A DNA stretch of 64,000 nt from Thermanaerothrix sp034436175 (GTDB lineage: Bacteria; Chloroflexota; Anaerolineae; Anaerolineales; Anaerolineaceae), in NCBI GenBank assembly GCA_964427505.1, contig CAYRUO010000003.1, forward strand, positions 62,001-126,000, written 5' to 3'. Shown here piece by piece: positions 51,844-60,697 of this stretch. The notes under the pieces are model-generated. The model had not been told where the DNA came from. It ran no database searches and was given only the letters and a program-made list of their open reading frames with translations. Within the stretch, counting starts at the first letter, position 1. Each line of letters starts with the position of its first letter. Made by a program: the position numbers and the translations under genes.

Positions 51844-52590
51844 ATGAGTGAAGAAAAGTGGACGGTAAATTTTGTGGTGTATCGCAAGAAAGGGGAGGGA
51901 GAGCCCCATTACCAGACGTTTACGCTTGAGGTTAGTCCAGATGAGTATGTGATTGATGGTGTTGAGCGTATCTGGGCTTTTCATGATCGCTCGTTAGTTT
52001 TTGCTCATGCATGTCATCATTCCACCTGTGGTGCCTGTGGGATGCGGGTGAATGGGGTGGAAAAATTGACCTGCATTACCCGTATTCGGGACGTTACCAC
52101 CAACGGCGGTACACTGCGAATTGAACCACTGCGCAATTTTCCAGTAATCAGCGATTTAGTGGTGGATATGAGCCGTCTCTATGTGGGGATGGATAAAGTG
52201 CATGCCCCTGCGGTTCACCCTCTTTCGATGGCCCCGTTGGAAGGCGAGGGTATTAAGCCCCCCCGCGATGTCCCGATGGACGACGGCAAGGAGTATCTAC
52301 GTTTGGCAGACTGCATCGAATGTGGTTTGTGCATTAGCGCTTGCCCAATTGCCGGCACGGCAGAGGACTATCTTGGGCCGGCCGTTTTGGCCGCGGCTCA
52401 ACTACAGGGGCTTAATCGCGCGCCGGATCTAACCGCTATCGTGGATTGTGTGGACGGGGTGTGGCGCTGCCACAGCGCCTATGAATGCACGGCGGTTTGT
52501 CCCTCAAATGTGGATCCGGGTTGGCGAATTATGGATCTGCGACGGCAAGTTTTGGCCCAACGCATCCGACGTTGGTTCGGAGGAGCCTAG
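51844..52590 (+). CDS. SdhB/FrdB-type iron-sulfur subunit
   Basis: The 248-residue protein has the plant-ferredoxin domain with cysteines at 57, 62, 65 and 77 (CHHSTCGACG...C) and C-terminal clusters CIECGLCISACP (157-167) and CHSAYECTAVCP (209-219), as in SdhB with [2Fe-2S], [4Fe-4S] and [3Fe-4S] centres. It would carry electrons from the flavoprotein to the membrane anchors. In standard complexes the partner is SdhA, absent here; the gene upstream is glpA, 37 bases away. A succinate role cannot be excluded if sdhA lies elsewhere. Confidence 0.93.
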   Translation: MSEEKWTVNFVVYRKKGEGEPHYQTFTLEVSPDEYVIDGVERIWAFHDRSLVFAHACHHSTCGACGMRVNGVEKLTCITRIRDVTTNGGTLRIEPLRNFPVISDLVVDMSRLYVGMDKVHAPAVHPLSMAPLEGEGIKPPRDVPMDDGKEYLRLADCIECGLCISACPIAGTAEDYLGPAVLAAAQLQGLNRAPDLTAIVDCVDGVWRCHSAYECTAVCPSNVDPGWRIMDLRRQVLAQRIRRWFGGA

Positions 52591-52611
52591 TCCAAGAGAA
52601 GGAGTGTCAAC

Positions 52612-53007
52612 ATGGAAAATCCGGAAAAGAAACCCAACACTCGGGGCATTTGGGATTGGTTTGACCCACGCGGGCGAAATGTTGGTGGGTGGGGGTTTAT
52701 TATTAACCGCATATCGGCGATTGGGCTAACAGTATATCTTTACCTTCACTTGGTGATGTTAGGAAAACTGGCCCAAGGCCCGGAGGCTTATGATTCATTT
52801 ATCGCTTTTGCCAAACAGCCATTGATCCTGTTTGGGGAAATGCTGGTGATCATTGGTGGAATCTATCACGGTCTAAATGGGGTGCGTATTGCCCTCAACA
52901 GTTTTGGCGTGGGCGTTTCGACTCAGAAGCAACTTCTTTATGGGGTTTTGGGTCTGACCGTAATAGGCACGCTCATCTTTGGTTGGCGCATGCTTCTTGC
53001 GCATTAA
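52612..53007 (+). CDS. SdhC-type cytochrome b membrane subunit
   Basis: The 131-residue protein has three membrane helices, beginning after GRNVGGWGFIINRISAIGL, and a YHGLNGVRIALNSFG motif that matches the HxxxGxRH-like heme b region of SdhC. A second His (YLYLHLV) lies in the first helix. With the next gene it should form the anchor that binds heme b and reduces quinone. It is 21 bases downstream of the SdhB-like gene. Confidence 0.87.
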   Translation: MENPEKKPNTRGIWDWFDPRGRNVGGWGFIINRISAIGLTVYLYLHLVMLGKLAQGPEAYDSFIAFAKQPLILFGEMLVIIGGIYHGLNGVRIALNSFGVGVSTQKQLLYGVLGLTVIGTLIFGWRMLLAH

Positions 53008-53022
53008 CAACAAGGAGGTCGT

Positions 53023-53400
53023 ATGCAAAACGCAGTTTCCCAACCCAAAGCGGGTGAAAGTTATCTTTTGTGGTTTATCAAAATTGTCAGTGGGTTGCTC
53101 ATTATCGCGATCCTATTTATTCACTTTGTGGTTAATCACTACTTGGCACCCGAAGGTTTGCTCTCACACGCGGAGGTTGTAGCCTATTACCGTAACTATC
53201 CAATTGTGCCAATTATGGAGGGTTTTTTCCTGGTTTTTGTGGTCTCCCATTCCTTAATTGGTACCCGTAGTATCCTATTGGATTTGAATCCCAAGAAGGC
53301 TGTCATGCGCGTTATTGATGCGTTATTAGTCGTCATTGGATTGGCGGCTACGGGCTACGGAATTTGGTTATTGTTTGCCGTTATCAACTGGGGGGCTTAG
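53023..53400 (+). CDS. SdhD-type membrane anchor subunit
   Basis: The 125-residue protein has three helices (about 16-40, 62-84 and 95-120). It has His residues in ILFIHFVVNHYL and VSHSLIGTRSILLDL; the latter matches the heme-b-ligand helix of SdhD. Together with the SdhC-like protein it forms a two-subunit anchor. It is 10 bases upstream of the DhaM fusion, so all are probably one transcript. Confidence 0.82.
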   Translation: MQNAVSQPKAGESYLLWFIKIVSGLLIIAILFIHFVVNHYLAPEGLLSHAEVVAYYRNYPIVPIMEGFFLVFVVSHSLIGTRSILLDLNPKKAVMRVIDALLVVIGLAATGYGIWLLFAVINWGA

Positions 53401-53410
53401 ATCACCTCAT

Positions 53411-55936
53411 ATGGTAAGCCTGGTTTTGGTCTCTCATAGCAAAGCGTTAGCCGAGTCGCTGGTGGGCTTAATTCGGCAAATGGCGGGGGAGACGCTAAAA
53501 ATTGGTGTCGCCGCAGGGGCCGGACCCGATCATAATGAGTTCGGAACCGATGCTACCGACATCGCGCGTGCGATTACCGAGGTGGATAGCCCAGATGGCG
53601 TCCTGGTGCTGATGGACCTGGGGAGTGCTATCCTGAGCGCAGAGATGGCTTTGGAATTGATCCCCCCTGAGGTACGTCAGCGGGTGCGTTTTTGCCCTGG
53701 GCCACTCGTGGAAGGAGGGATTGCTGCCGGTGTCCAGGCCAGCCTGGGTAGCGACATTGAGACGGTATGCCAAGAAGCCCATCGCGCTTTGCAGCCCAAA
53801 GCCGAGCAACTCGAAGGAGGACCTGAGGCTCTACCATCTGCTGAAGCAGTCGCCCCTCCCCAGGAGGAACAGGAGTACCAACAGGTTGAGGTTGTGCTTA
53901 AGAACGCTCATGGCCTGCACGCCCGTCCTGCAGCGCGTTTTGTTCAATTGGCTTCAAAGTTTGAGGCCGAAATTCTGGTCGCCAATTTAACCAACCAGAA
54001 GGGGCCTGTTTCGGCCAAGAGTCTGAATGCATTGGCAACGCTGGGGGCGTTGCGGGACCATCGTATTCGTATCATGGCGCGGGGCAAACAAGCTGCCGAG
54101 GCGCTGGAGGCGTTGCGTAGGTTAGTCGAGGAACGCTTTGGTGAGCCAGTGGGTGTTGCAGAGGCAAAACCTATATCCGAACCTTCAGCACCGGCAGTAA
54201 CTGAGGCCGAGGAAGCGGGTATATTCGTGGGTCTCCCCGTATCTGATGGGGTGGCGATTGCCCCTCTCTATCATTATGAATCCTTGCCGCCAGTAGTGCC
54301 CAGCGAAAAGGCCACTGATCCCGAAACCGAATGGCAACGATTGCTGGAGGCGATTGAAAAGGTGCGACGTGCCATCCAAATGCGCCATCGTGACATACTG
54401 GCACGTGTTGGCGCAGAGGAAGCGGCAATATTTGAGGCGCATGCATTGTTGCTCGACGATCCCGATTTACTGCAACCAGCGCGGCAGTTGATTTTTGAGC
54501 AACATTACAACGCGGCGTGGGCCTGGAAAAGCAGTGTCGAAGCGATGGTAGCCCAATACCAGCGCTTAGAAGACCCTTACCTACGCCAAAGGGCCTTGGA
54601 TGTTCAGGATGTGGGTAACCAGGTGTTGCGTGCACTTACCGGAGAAGCCCATGAGAAAGTAACCTTTGAACATCCGGTTATCCTTGTTGCCGATGAATTA
54701 ACGCCTACTGAAACGGCTCAGTTAGACCTTGACCATATCCAAGGGATCATTACGCTAAGCGGAGGACCTACCTCACATAGTGCGATTTTGGCGCGCTCGT
54801 TGGGTATTCCGGCGGTCACCGGTTTACCCCCCACGATTAAGCGATTGCCTCAGAACACCGTTTTGGGGTTGAACGGCTTCCGCGGGCGCGTTTGGATCAA
54901 TCCCGATGATCAGGTACAGCGTGAGCTGGAAGCCGAACGCAAGCGTTGGCTTGAAGAGCGTCGGAAACTCCAAGAGACCAGCCTGCAACCTGCCATCACC
55001 CGCGATGGTTTGCGGGTGGAAGTGGTGGCGAATGCAGGTAATCTGGCCGATGCTCAGCTGGCTACTCAAAATGGGGCTGAAGGAATCGGTTTGTTGCGCA
55101 CCGAGTTTCTTTTTCTGACGCGGCAAACACCCCCTTCCGAAGAAGAACAATATCAGGCTATTCGGGACATTGGATTGGCGCTGAAGGGCAAGCCGGTTAT
55201 TGTTCGTACTCTTGATGTGGGGGGGGATAAACCCTTGCCCTATATTCCTATGGAGCCTGAGGCTAACCCATTTTTGGGCGTACGGGCACTGCGCTTGTCG
55301 CTCCAGCAGCCTGATTTATTCCGAACCCAATTGCGGGCAATTTTGCGTGCAGGGGCTTTAACACCTCTGAGGATCATGTTCCCCATGGTGGCCAGTTTGG
55401 AAGAGGTGGAGCAAGCGCGCGAGTTTCTTACACGGGTCCATCATGAATTGGAGCAAGAGGGCGTTGCGCATGCCTGGCCGATTGAGACCGGGATTATGGT
55501 TGAAATCCCTTCCGCGGCGATCAAGGCCGACGCCTTGGCACCAGCGGTGGATTTTTTCAGTATCGGCACCAATGATCTCACACAATACACCTTGGCGGCG
55601 GAACGCGGAAATCCTCGTTTGGCCTATTTAGGGGATGCGCTTCATCCGGCAGTGCTACGACTGATTGAGCAGGTGGTGCAGGCAGCGCACGCGGTGGGCA
55701 AATGGGTTGGTGTATGTGGTGAACTGGCAGGCGAAGCCGAAGCCGTGCCTATTTTGGTAGGATTAGGTGTGGATGAATTAAGTGTTAACCCCGCGGGTAT
55801 TCCTAAGGTAAAAGCGCTGATCCGGGCGATGGCGATGAACGACGCACAGGCGCTGGCTCAGAAAGCCCTGTCGTGTGCTAAGGCGATTGAAGTACGTCAA
55901 TTATCTACGGCGTTTATAAACACACTGCAGGGTTAG
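53411..55936 (+). CDS. dhaM: DhaM fusion: EIIA-Man-type, HPr and complete Enzyme I
   Basis: The 841-residue protein has an EIIA-type domain (1-125) with His9, an HPr domain (about 157-245) with His170 in GLHARPAARF, and a full Enzyme I (about 270-835) with His456 in GGPTSHSAILARS. It also has the C-terminal PEP-binding barrel (LLRTEFLFL, VCGELAGE). E. coli DhaM has only an N-terminal EI fragment; this one can take phosphate from PEP itself and pass it to DhaL. ATG 53411 is coupled to the SdhD stop 10 bases upstream; no clear ribosome site is visible. Confidence 0.93.
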   Translation: MVSLVLVSHSKALAESLVGLIRQMAGETLKIGVAAGAGPDHNEFGTDATDIARAITEVDSPDGVLVLMDLGSAILSAEMALELIPPEVRQRVRFCPGPLVEGGIAAGVQASLGSDIETVCQEAHRALQPKAEQLEGGPEALPSAEAVAPPQEEQEYQQVEVVLKNAHGLHARPAARFVQLASKFEAEILVANLTNQKGPVSAKSLNALATLGALRDHRIRIMARGKQAAEALEALRRLVEERFGEPVGVAEAKPISEPSAPAVTEAEEAGIFVGLPVSDGVAIAPLYHYESLPPVVPSEKATDPETEWQRLLEAIEKVRRAIQMRHRDILARVGAEEAAIFEAHALLLDDPDLLQPARQLIFEQHYNAAWAWKSSVEAMVAQYQRLEDPYLRQRALDVQDVGNQVLRALTGEAHEKVTFEHPVILVADELTPTETAQLDLDHIQGIITLSGGPTSHSAILARSLGIPAVTGLPPTIKRLPQNTVLGLNGFRGRVWINPDDQVQRELEAERKRWLEERRKLQETSLQPAITRDGLRVEVVANAGNLADAQLATQNGAEGIGLLRTEFLFLTRQTPPSEEEQYQAIRDIGLALKGKPVIVRTLDVGGDKPLPYIPMEPEANPFLGVRALRLSLQQPDLFRTQLRAILRAGALTPLRIMFPMVASLEEVEQAREFLTRVHHELEQEGVAHAWPIETGIMVEIPSAAIKADALAPAVDFFSIGTNDLTQYTLAAERGNPRLAYLGDALHPAVLRLIEQVVQAAHAVGKWVGVCGELAGEAEAVPILVGLGVDELSVNPAGIPKVKALIRAMAMNDAQALAQKALSCAKAIEVRQLSTAFINTLQG

Positions 55937-55939
55937 GGT

Positions 55940-57973
55940 TTAGATAACTGCCACAAAGTCTTCGAATGTGGTAATTGGTCGAAGGCACACGAAGCGATCA
56001 CACAGGAAAACGGTTACCGGAGTTTCTGCGGGAGGGAGATGAGTCCTTACTAAATAGGGTGCATCTGGGGAAGGTGGGATTGCGCTCCCTGCCCAAATCG
56101 TGCGCGGGCGATAGTGGCGGTGAAGGTATTGTAAGTAGGGCTTTGCCTTTTGAAAATCGTGCCACAAAAAAGCGATTTGCTGAGCCGGCCCTTGGGCGAT
56201 GTCTATACTGCGCAGGAAGGCGGCAAACCCTAGGGGATAGCGTTTGCACGCCGTGCTAATCCATGATAAAACGTTCTGTGCGAGGCCGTACCACGAATCT
56301 CGTTGCTCTAAGAGGGAGAGGGCTAAAAGGACTTGTATGGCGAGTGCGTTGCCGGAAGGCGTGGCACTGTCCTGGATCTCTTTAGAACGCAGGGGTAGGG
56401 TAGTGTCATCAAGCGGGGTGTCAAAGAACCCTCCTGATGCATCTTGGAAGAGGCGAATCATTTCCTCGGCGAGGTGCAGTGCCCATTTGAACCAGGTGGT
56501 GTTAAAGTCGGTTTGGTAAAGTTCAAGCAGAGCGAGGATTAGGGCGGCGTAATCCTCTAAGCGAGCGTAGGGGCCGAGCATGCTTTGTCGCCATGAGCGG
56601 TAAAGACGATGTTCCCGATAGAGTTTATTCAGGATGAAATTGGCGGCATTTTGAGCGGCGGTTAGATAGCGGGGGTTATCCAAGTAGCGTCCCGCCAGAG
56701 CAAAAGCGCGAATGGCTAACGCGTTCCAGGCCACGATAATTTTGTCATCCGTGGTCGGGCGGATACGACGCTGCCGTTGCCGGGACAAGGGCGAGGTCAT
56801 TTCAGTAACGAAGTGCAGGACATTGGAGAGGGGCAGATTTTGACGCTGAGCGAGTTCCGACCATGTCAATTGGGCTTTTAGCACGATTTTCCCGCCATGG
56901 GTTACAGAATCGTCGAGGCGAAAGGTTTGAGTAAATTGCTCCCAGGTGCGGGCATCACCTAGTAGGGTTTTGAGTTCATCTACCGCCCAGGTGTAGAATT
57001 TGCCTTCCTCGCCTTCCGAGTCGGCGTCCAGGCTGGCATAAAAACCCCCAGCAGGGTGCGATAGTTCATTGAGAATAAAGTCAAGTGTGCGCTCGGTAAT
57101 AAAGCGAAAAACCTCATCTTTCGTAAGAATATAACCCTGAAGGTAAACCGTGGCCAATTGGGCGTTATCGTAAAGCATTTTTTCAAAATGAGGGATGCAC
57201 CAATCAGCATCGGTGCTGTAACGATGAAAACCCCCTCCGACGATGTCGAAAATTCCTCCGTTTGCCATTGCATGGAGCGCATGATTGGCGAGGGACAAGG
57301 CCCGATCACTTCCGCGGGCAGCCTGAGTGAAAAGGAATTCAATTGCCAGCGGCTGAGGGAACTTGGGTGCGCGTCCCCACCCGCCGTGCTGCCAATCGTA
57401 GGTTCGTTCAAGTTCGTTTAAAGCAGCCGAGAGCACGTTTTCGAAGTCTGTAGGTTGGGGGGAAGGCTGCCAGGTGTGGGTCTGGCGCAAATGCTCGTAG
57501 ACCTTTTTAGCCAGTGCTTGAAGACTTACGCGATCCTGTTCCCAAGAGAGGTGGACGGCTTGTAAAACTTGTAGAAACGAGGGTAGGTCGTAGCGAGGCA
57601 CAGGTGGAAAATAGGTACCGCCGTAAAAAGGCTCTAATGTGGGAGTGAGGAAAACCGAGAGCGGCCATCCCCCTTGTCCGGTCATGGCAATGACGGCATT
57701 CATGTAGAGGGCATCTATATCGGGGTGTTCTTCCCGGTCTACTTTGATGGGAACGAAGTGAGAGTTTAGATAAGCGGCAATTTGCTCGTTCTCAAAAGAT
57801 TCGTGAGCCATAACGTGGCACCAATGGCAAGCAGCATAGCCAATACTAAGAAAAATGGGCTTGTCCTCACGTCGGGCTTTGGCGACAGCCTCTTCACCCC
57901 AAGGATACCAATCCACGGGGTTGTTGGCATGTTGCAAGAGATAGGGAGACGCTGAATGTTTTAAGCGGTTCAT
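55940..57973 (-). CDS. YyaL/SPATA20-type thioredoxin-fold protein (DUF255)
   Basis: The 677-residue protein starts with the thioredoxin-like DUF255 domain (MNRLKHSASPYLLQHANNPVDWYPWG; YAACHWCHVMAHESFE with CxxC) and continues with a six-hairpin glycosidase-like alpha barrel (residues about 200-640). The family has no firmly known activity. The ATG at 57973 follows GGTGG by 7 bases; a GTG 12 bases upstream is possible. It converges with the DhaM gene with a 3-base gap. Confidence 0.92.
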   Translation of the reverse strand: MNRLKHSASPYLLQHANNPVDWYPWGEEAVAKARREDKPIFLSIGYAACHWCHVMAHESFENEQIAAYLNSHFVPIKVDREEHPDIDALYMNAVIAMTGQGGWPLSVFLTPTLEPFYGGTYFPPVPRYDLPSFLQVLQAVHLSWEQDRVSLQALAKKVYEHLRQTHTWQPSPQPTDFENVLSAALNELERTYDWQHGGWGRAPKFPQPLAIEFLFTQAARGSDRALSLANHALHAMANGGIFDIVGGGFHRYSTDADWCIPHFEKMLYDNAQLATVYLQGYILTKDEVFRFITERTLDFILNELSHPAGGFYASLDADSEGEEGKFYTWAVDELKTLLGDARTWEQFTQTFRLDDSVTHGGKIVLKAQLTWSELAQRQNLPLSNVLHFVTEMTSPLSRQRQRRIRPTTDDKIIVAWNALAIRAFALAGRYLDNPRYLTAAQNAANFILNKLYREHRLYRSWRQSMLGPYARLEDYAALILALLELYQTDFNTTWFKWALHLAEEMIRLFQDASGGFFDTPLDDTTLPLRSKEIQDSATPSGNALAIQVLLALSLLEQRDSWYGLAQNVLSWISTACKRYPLGFAAFLRSIDIAQGPAQQIAFLWHDFQKAKPYLQYLHRHYRPRTIWAGSAIPPSPDAPYLVRTHLPPAETPVTVFLCDRFVCLRPITTFEDFVAVI

Positions 57974-58071
57974 CGGCACATCCACCGATAAGAAATTGGA
58001 CTTGCATTATCTGGATTATAACCGGAAAAAACCTTGCTGAGGGTCTTGGGTTATAACATCATGAGTCCCTC

Positions 58072-58099
58072 TTGCCATTCTTAAAAATGAGGGTATACT
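58072..58099 (+). promoter_or_regulatory. Promoter of the GNAT-like gene
   Basis: TTGCCA and TATACT are 16 bases apart, both close to consensus. Start is near 58106, 30 bases before the ATG. Confidence 0.62.
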
Positions 58100-58135
58100 G
58101 AAAACCATCCCATCCTTATCTACAAGCGAGGTCTT

Positions 58136-59266
58136 ATGGCGATCCAAGTTGAATTGTTAGATACGGCGAACAAGGCTCAAGTTGAGGCATTTGTGCGCTT
58201 TCCCTTCAAGATCTACAAGGATTGTCCACAATGGGTACCACCGATTTTGAGCGATATTCGGCTCATGCTCAATCGTAACAAGCACCCGTTCTATGAGCAC
58301 TCGGATGCGGATTTCTTTGTGGCCAAACGCGAAGGTGAAATTGTGGGACGCATTGCGGTCATGGAGAATCGTCCCTATAACCAGTATCATGGTACTCAAC
58401 AGGCTCAGTTCTACCTCTTTGAAACGATTGAGGACCTCGAAGTAGCCCAAGCCTTATTTGAGCGGGCTTTTGAATGGGCACACCAACGTGGTCTTAATGA
58501 GATCGTGGGACCCAAGGGCTTCAGCCCTTTCGATGGGTATGGGATCCTGATCGAGGGGTTTGAGCATCGTCAGATGATGACCATGATGAATTACAACCCA
58601 CCCTATTACCCGCAGTTTATGGAAGCATTGGGATTTCAAAAAGAGGTGGACTTTGTCTCGTGCTACTTGCATCGGAATAATTTTGTCTTGCCCGAAAAGG
58701 TAAAAGAGGTGGCTAAAAGGGTTCAAGAACGGGGGTATTTTGAAGTTAAAAGTTTTGAGACGAAGAGCGAGCTACGCCAGTGGGCTAAGAAAATCGGTAA
58801 AGCCTATAACGAAACTTTTGTCAATAATTGGGAGTATTATCCACTAACCGAACGAGAAATTGATTTTGTAGTGGATACCTTAATCACTGTGGCCAATCCC
58901 CGCCTGATCAAAATCATCCTCAGTAAGGACAAAGTAGTTGGCTTCCTATTTGGTTTCCCTGATGTATCTGAAGCCCTACAGCGTGCACGTGGCCGGTTGA
59001 CCCCGTGGGCGATTGTGGATTTGCTATTAGAAATGCGGCGGACGAAGTGGGTCTCGTTGAACGGCGCGGGGGTATTGCCCGAATATCATGGACGCGGTGG
59101 TAATGCGCTGCTCTATGCAGAAATGCAGAAAACGGTTCTTGATTTTGGATTTGAACATGCCGAACTGACCCAGGTAGCCGAGTCGGCGGTGCAAATGCGC
59201 AAAGACCTTATCACCATAGGTGGTAAAGCATATAAGAATCATCGAGTTTATTTCCGCCATATCTGA
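58136..59266 (+). CDS. GNAT-like N-acetyltransferase family protein
   Basis: The 376-residue protein resembles YghO-type GNAT proteins: FVRFPFKIYKDCPQWVPP at the start, AKREGEIVGRIAVMENR, GPKGFSPFDGYGIL and a second, weaker GNAT-like half (SLNGAGVLPEYHGRGGNALLY holds the acetyl-CoA loop). The substrate is unknown. GAGG lies 4 bases before the ATG. The 3' end overlaps the tail of the decayed minus-strand fragment. Confidence 0.82.
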   Translation: MAIQVELLDTANKAQVEAFVRFPFKIYKDCPQWVPPILSDIRLMLNRNKHPFYEHSDADFFVAKREGEIVGRIAVMENRPYNQYHGTQQAQFYLFETIEDLEVAQALFERAFEWAHQRGLNEIVGPKGFSPFDGYGILIEGFEHRQMMTMMNYNPPYYPQFMEALGFQKEVDFVSCYLHRNNFVLPEKVKEVAKRVQERGYFEVKSFETKSELRQWAKKIGKAYNETFVNNWEYYPLTEREIDFVVDTLITVANPRLIKIILSKDKVVGFLFGFPDVSEALQRARGRLTPWAIVDLLLEMRRTKWVSLNGAGVLPEYHGRGGNALLYAEMQKTVLDFGFEHAELTQVAESAVQMRKDLITIGGKAYKNHRVYFRHI

Positions 59267-59427
59267 TTGAAAGCGTGAGAAAGGATCTCTATTAGGCTGT
59301 CTAAGCCTAGGGCAGCCCACAAGACAAGGTAAGGGATGAGCGGAATGTAGTACCGTTGAAATGTGAGCGGTAACCAGACAAGAATAACAGCGCTTTGGAG
59401 CAACGTGCCTCCAATCAGATTGGAATA
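59248..59427 (-). pseudogene. C-terminal remnant of a membrane glycosyltransferase (GT39-like)
   Basis: The minus frame from 59427 to a TAA at 59248 reads NLIGGTLLQSAVILVWLPLT followed by FQRYYIPLIPYLVLWAALGL, then DSLIEILSHAFNQIWRK. The hydrophobic pattern and the FQRYYIPLIPY motif match the end of GT39-type mannosyltransferase proteins. A stop and unrelated sequence lie just upstream, so only the last 58 residues remain. It meets a plus-strand fragment head to head. Family assignment is by eye. Confidence 0.55.
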
Positions 59428-59568
59428 TTGGCCGGGCTATTTTTGGCTATCCCCAATGTCAACGTGACCCTATATACCACGGTTAGCCTGGGCGGTTATG
59501 GTGAAGCCTTGCTTATCGGCAATCTCATCTTGATTACCACTGTGTATAATCCTGCGCGAGAGTCATAA
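59422..59568 (+). pseudogene. Fragment of a membrane glycosyltransferase-like gene, upstream part
   Basis: A plus-strand frame reads GILAGLFLAIPNVNVTLYTT, then VSLGGYGEALLIGNLILITT and a stop TAA at 59566. Its sense continues one frame over into the open frame from 59534 through 60694, so a single base change (likely one extra C near 59551) splits the gene. The beginning is missing at the junction near 59422. Confidence 0.55.
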
Positions 59569-59638
59569 GGCGAACCCCAGGTGGGTTCGGTGGGGTTTAC
59601 GGCTTTTATTAGGTTTTTGGATTGGCTTAGGACTTTGG

Positions 59639-60694
59639 GTGCATGGTATTACCCTGGTGTACAGTGTGCCAGCAGTGGTAACACTTGTTTGGTTCTCCAG
59701 ACCACAAAAGCGAGGCTGGGGATGGTTGTTAGGTCTCGGGGTAGGATTCATTTTGGGGGCATGGCCCTGGTGGTATTATGCACTCACCCAAGGGTGGAGA
59801 CCTTTGGTGGATGAGTTATTAGGCAGTGCGGTGGCAGTAGAAGATGGCCCTTGGTTTGCCCGTGTTTTTCAGCATGCGTTCAACCTAGTCGTGCTGGGAA
59901 CAACGGTGATCTTGGGCTTCCGACCGCCGTGGTCTGTAAAGTGGTTAGTTATGCCGTTAATGCCTATGTTGTTAAGTTTTTGGCTTTTGGTGATCGGAGA
60001 TAGCCTTAGGCGTTGGGTAAAGGACAGGAAGATTACCCCGGCACGTCTGCTCTTGGTGGGAATCGTGATCACGTTGGTGGCAGGATCCCTGTTCACCTCG
60101 TTTGGCGTGGATCCCTCGGGGCGCTACTTCTTGCCGCTGATTCTGCCTATGGCTTACGGTGCGGCACAATGGGTTTATAGTTTGCGTCGGAAAGTCTTAG
60201 GGATTGCCTGGGCTGGGCTGATTCTCGTCTATCATTTTGGTGGAATACTGACATGCGCGGCAGTAAACCCGCCCGGTATTACCACGCAGTTTTATGTGCC
60301 AGCCCAGATAGATCAGCGTTACTTGCCCGATCTGGCGGCGTTTCTAGAACAAGTAGGGGAGACGCGAGGATACTCTAATTATTGGGTGGCTTATCCGCTG
60401 GCTTTTATCTCGAAAGAGAGATTGATCTTCAGTCCACGCTTACCCTACCATCCTGATCTTCGTTATACCACGCGGGATGACCGTTATCCGGTCTATACTT
60501 CTATGGTTGAAGTGAGTGATCGCACTGCGTATATTACCACTCGCAATCCTGCGTTGGATGAACACTTAAAGCAAGCGTTTTCGCGTTTGGGGGTTAGTTA
60601 TCAGGAAGTGCAAATTGGGGATTACCACGTGTATTATCGGCTTTCCAGGCCAGTTCATCCCCGCGAAATTGGTTTGGGTGAAACGCGTCAATAA
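59639..60694 (+). CDS. Membrane glycosyltransferase-like protein, 5'-truncated by frameshift
   Basis: The open frame continues the upstream fragment after a one-base shift, beginning WVRWGLRLLLGFWIG before the GTG at 59639. The 351 residues have about eight membrane helices and a soluble end with VYTSMVEVSDRTAYITTRNP. This resembles GT39-like dolichyl or undecaprenyl sugar transferases common near polysaccharide genes in Chloroflexota, but no DxD-type active site is visible because the N-terminus is missing. If real, it is a broken gene; a sequencing error is the alternative. Confidence 0.62.
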   Translation: MHGITLVYSVPAVVTLVWFSRPQKRGWGWLLGLGVGFILGAWPWWYYALTQGWRPLVDELLGSAVAVEDGPWFARVFQHAFNLVVLGTTVILGFRPPWSVKWLVMPLMPMLLSFWLLVIGDSLRRWVKDRKITPARLLLVGIVITLVAGSLFTSFGVDPSGRYFLPLILPMAYGAAQWVYSLRRKVLGIAWAGLILVYHFGGILTCAAVNPPGITTQFYVPAQIDQRYLPDLAAFLEQVGETRGYSNYWVAYPLAFISKERLIFSPRLPYHPDLRYTTRDDRYPVYTSMVEVSDRTAYITTRNPALDEHLKQAFSRLGVSYQEVQIGDYHVYYRLSRPVHPREIGLGETRQ

Positions 60695-60697
60695 TGT

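Noticed and set aside
51844..53400. A complete succinate dehydrogenase operon
   Set aside because: No SdhA-type flavoprotein is present; the flavoprotein gene in the unit is GlpA-like, so a succinate role is not supported by this window alone.
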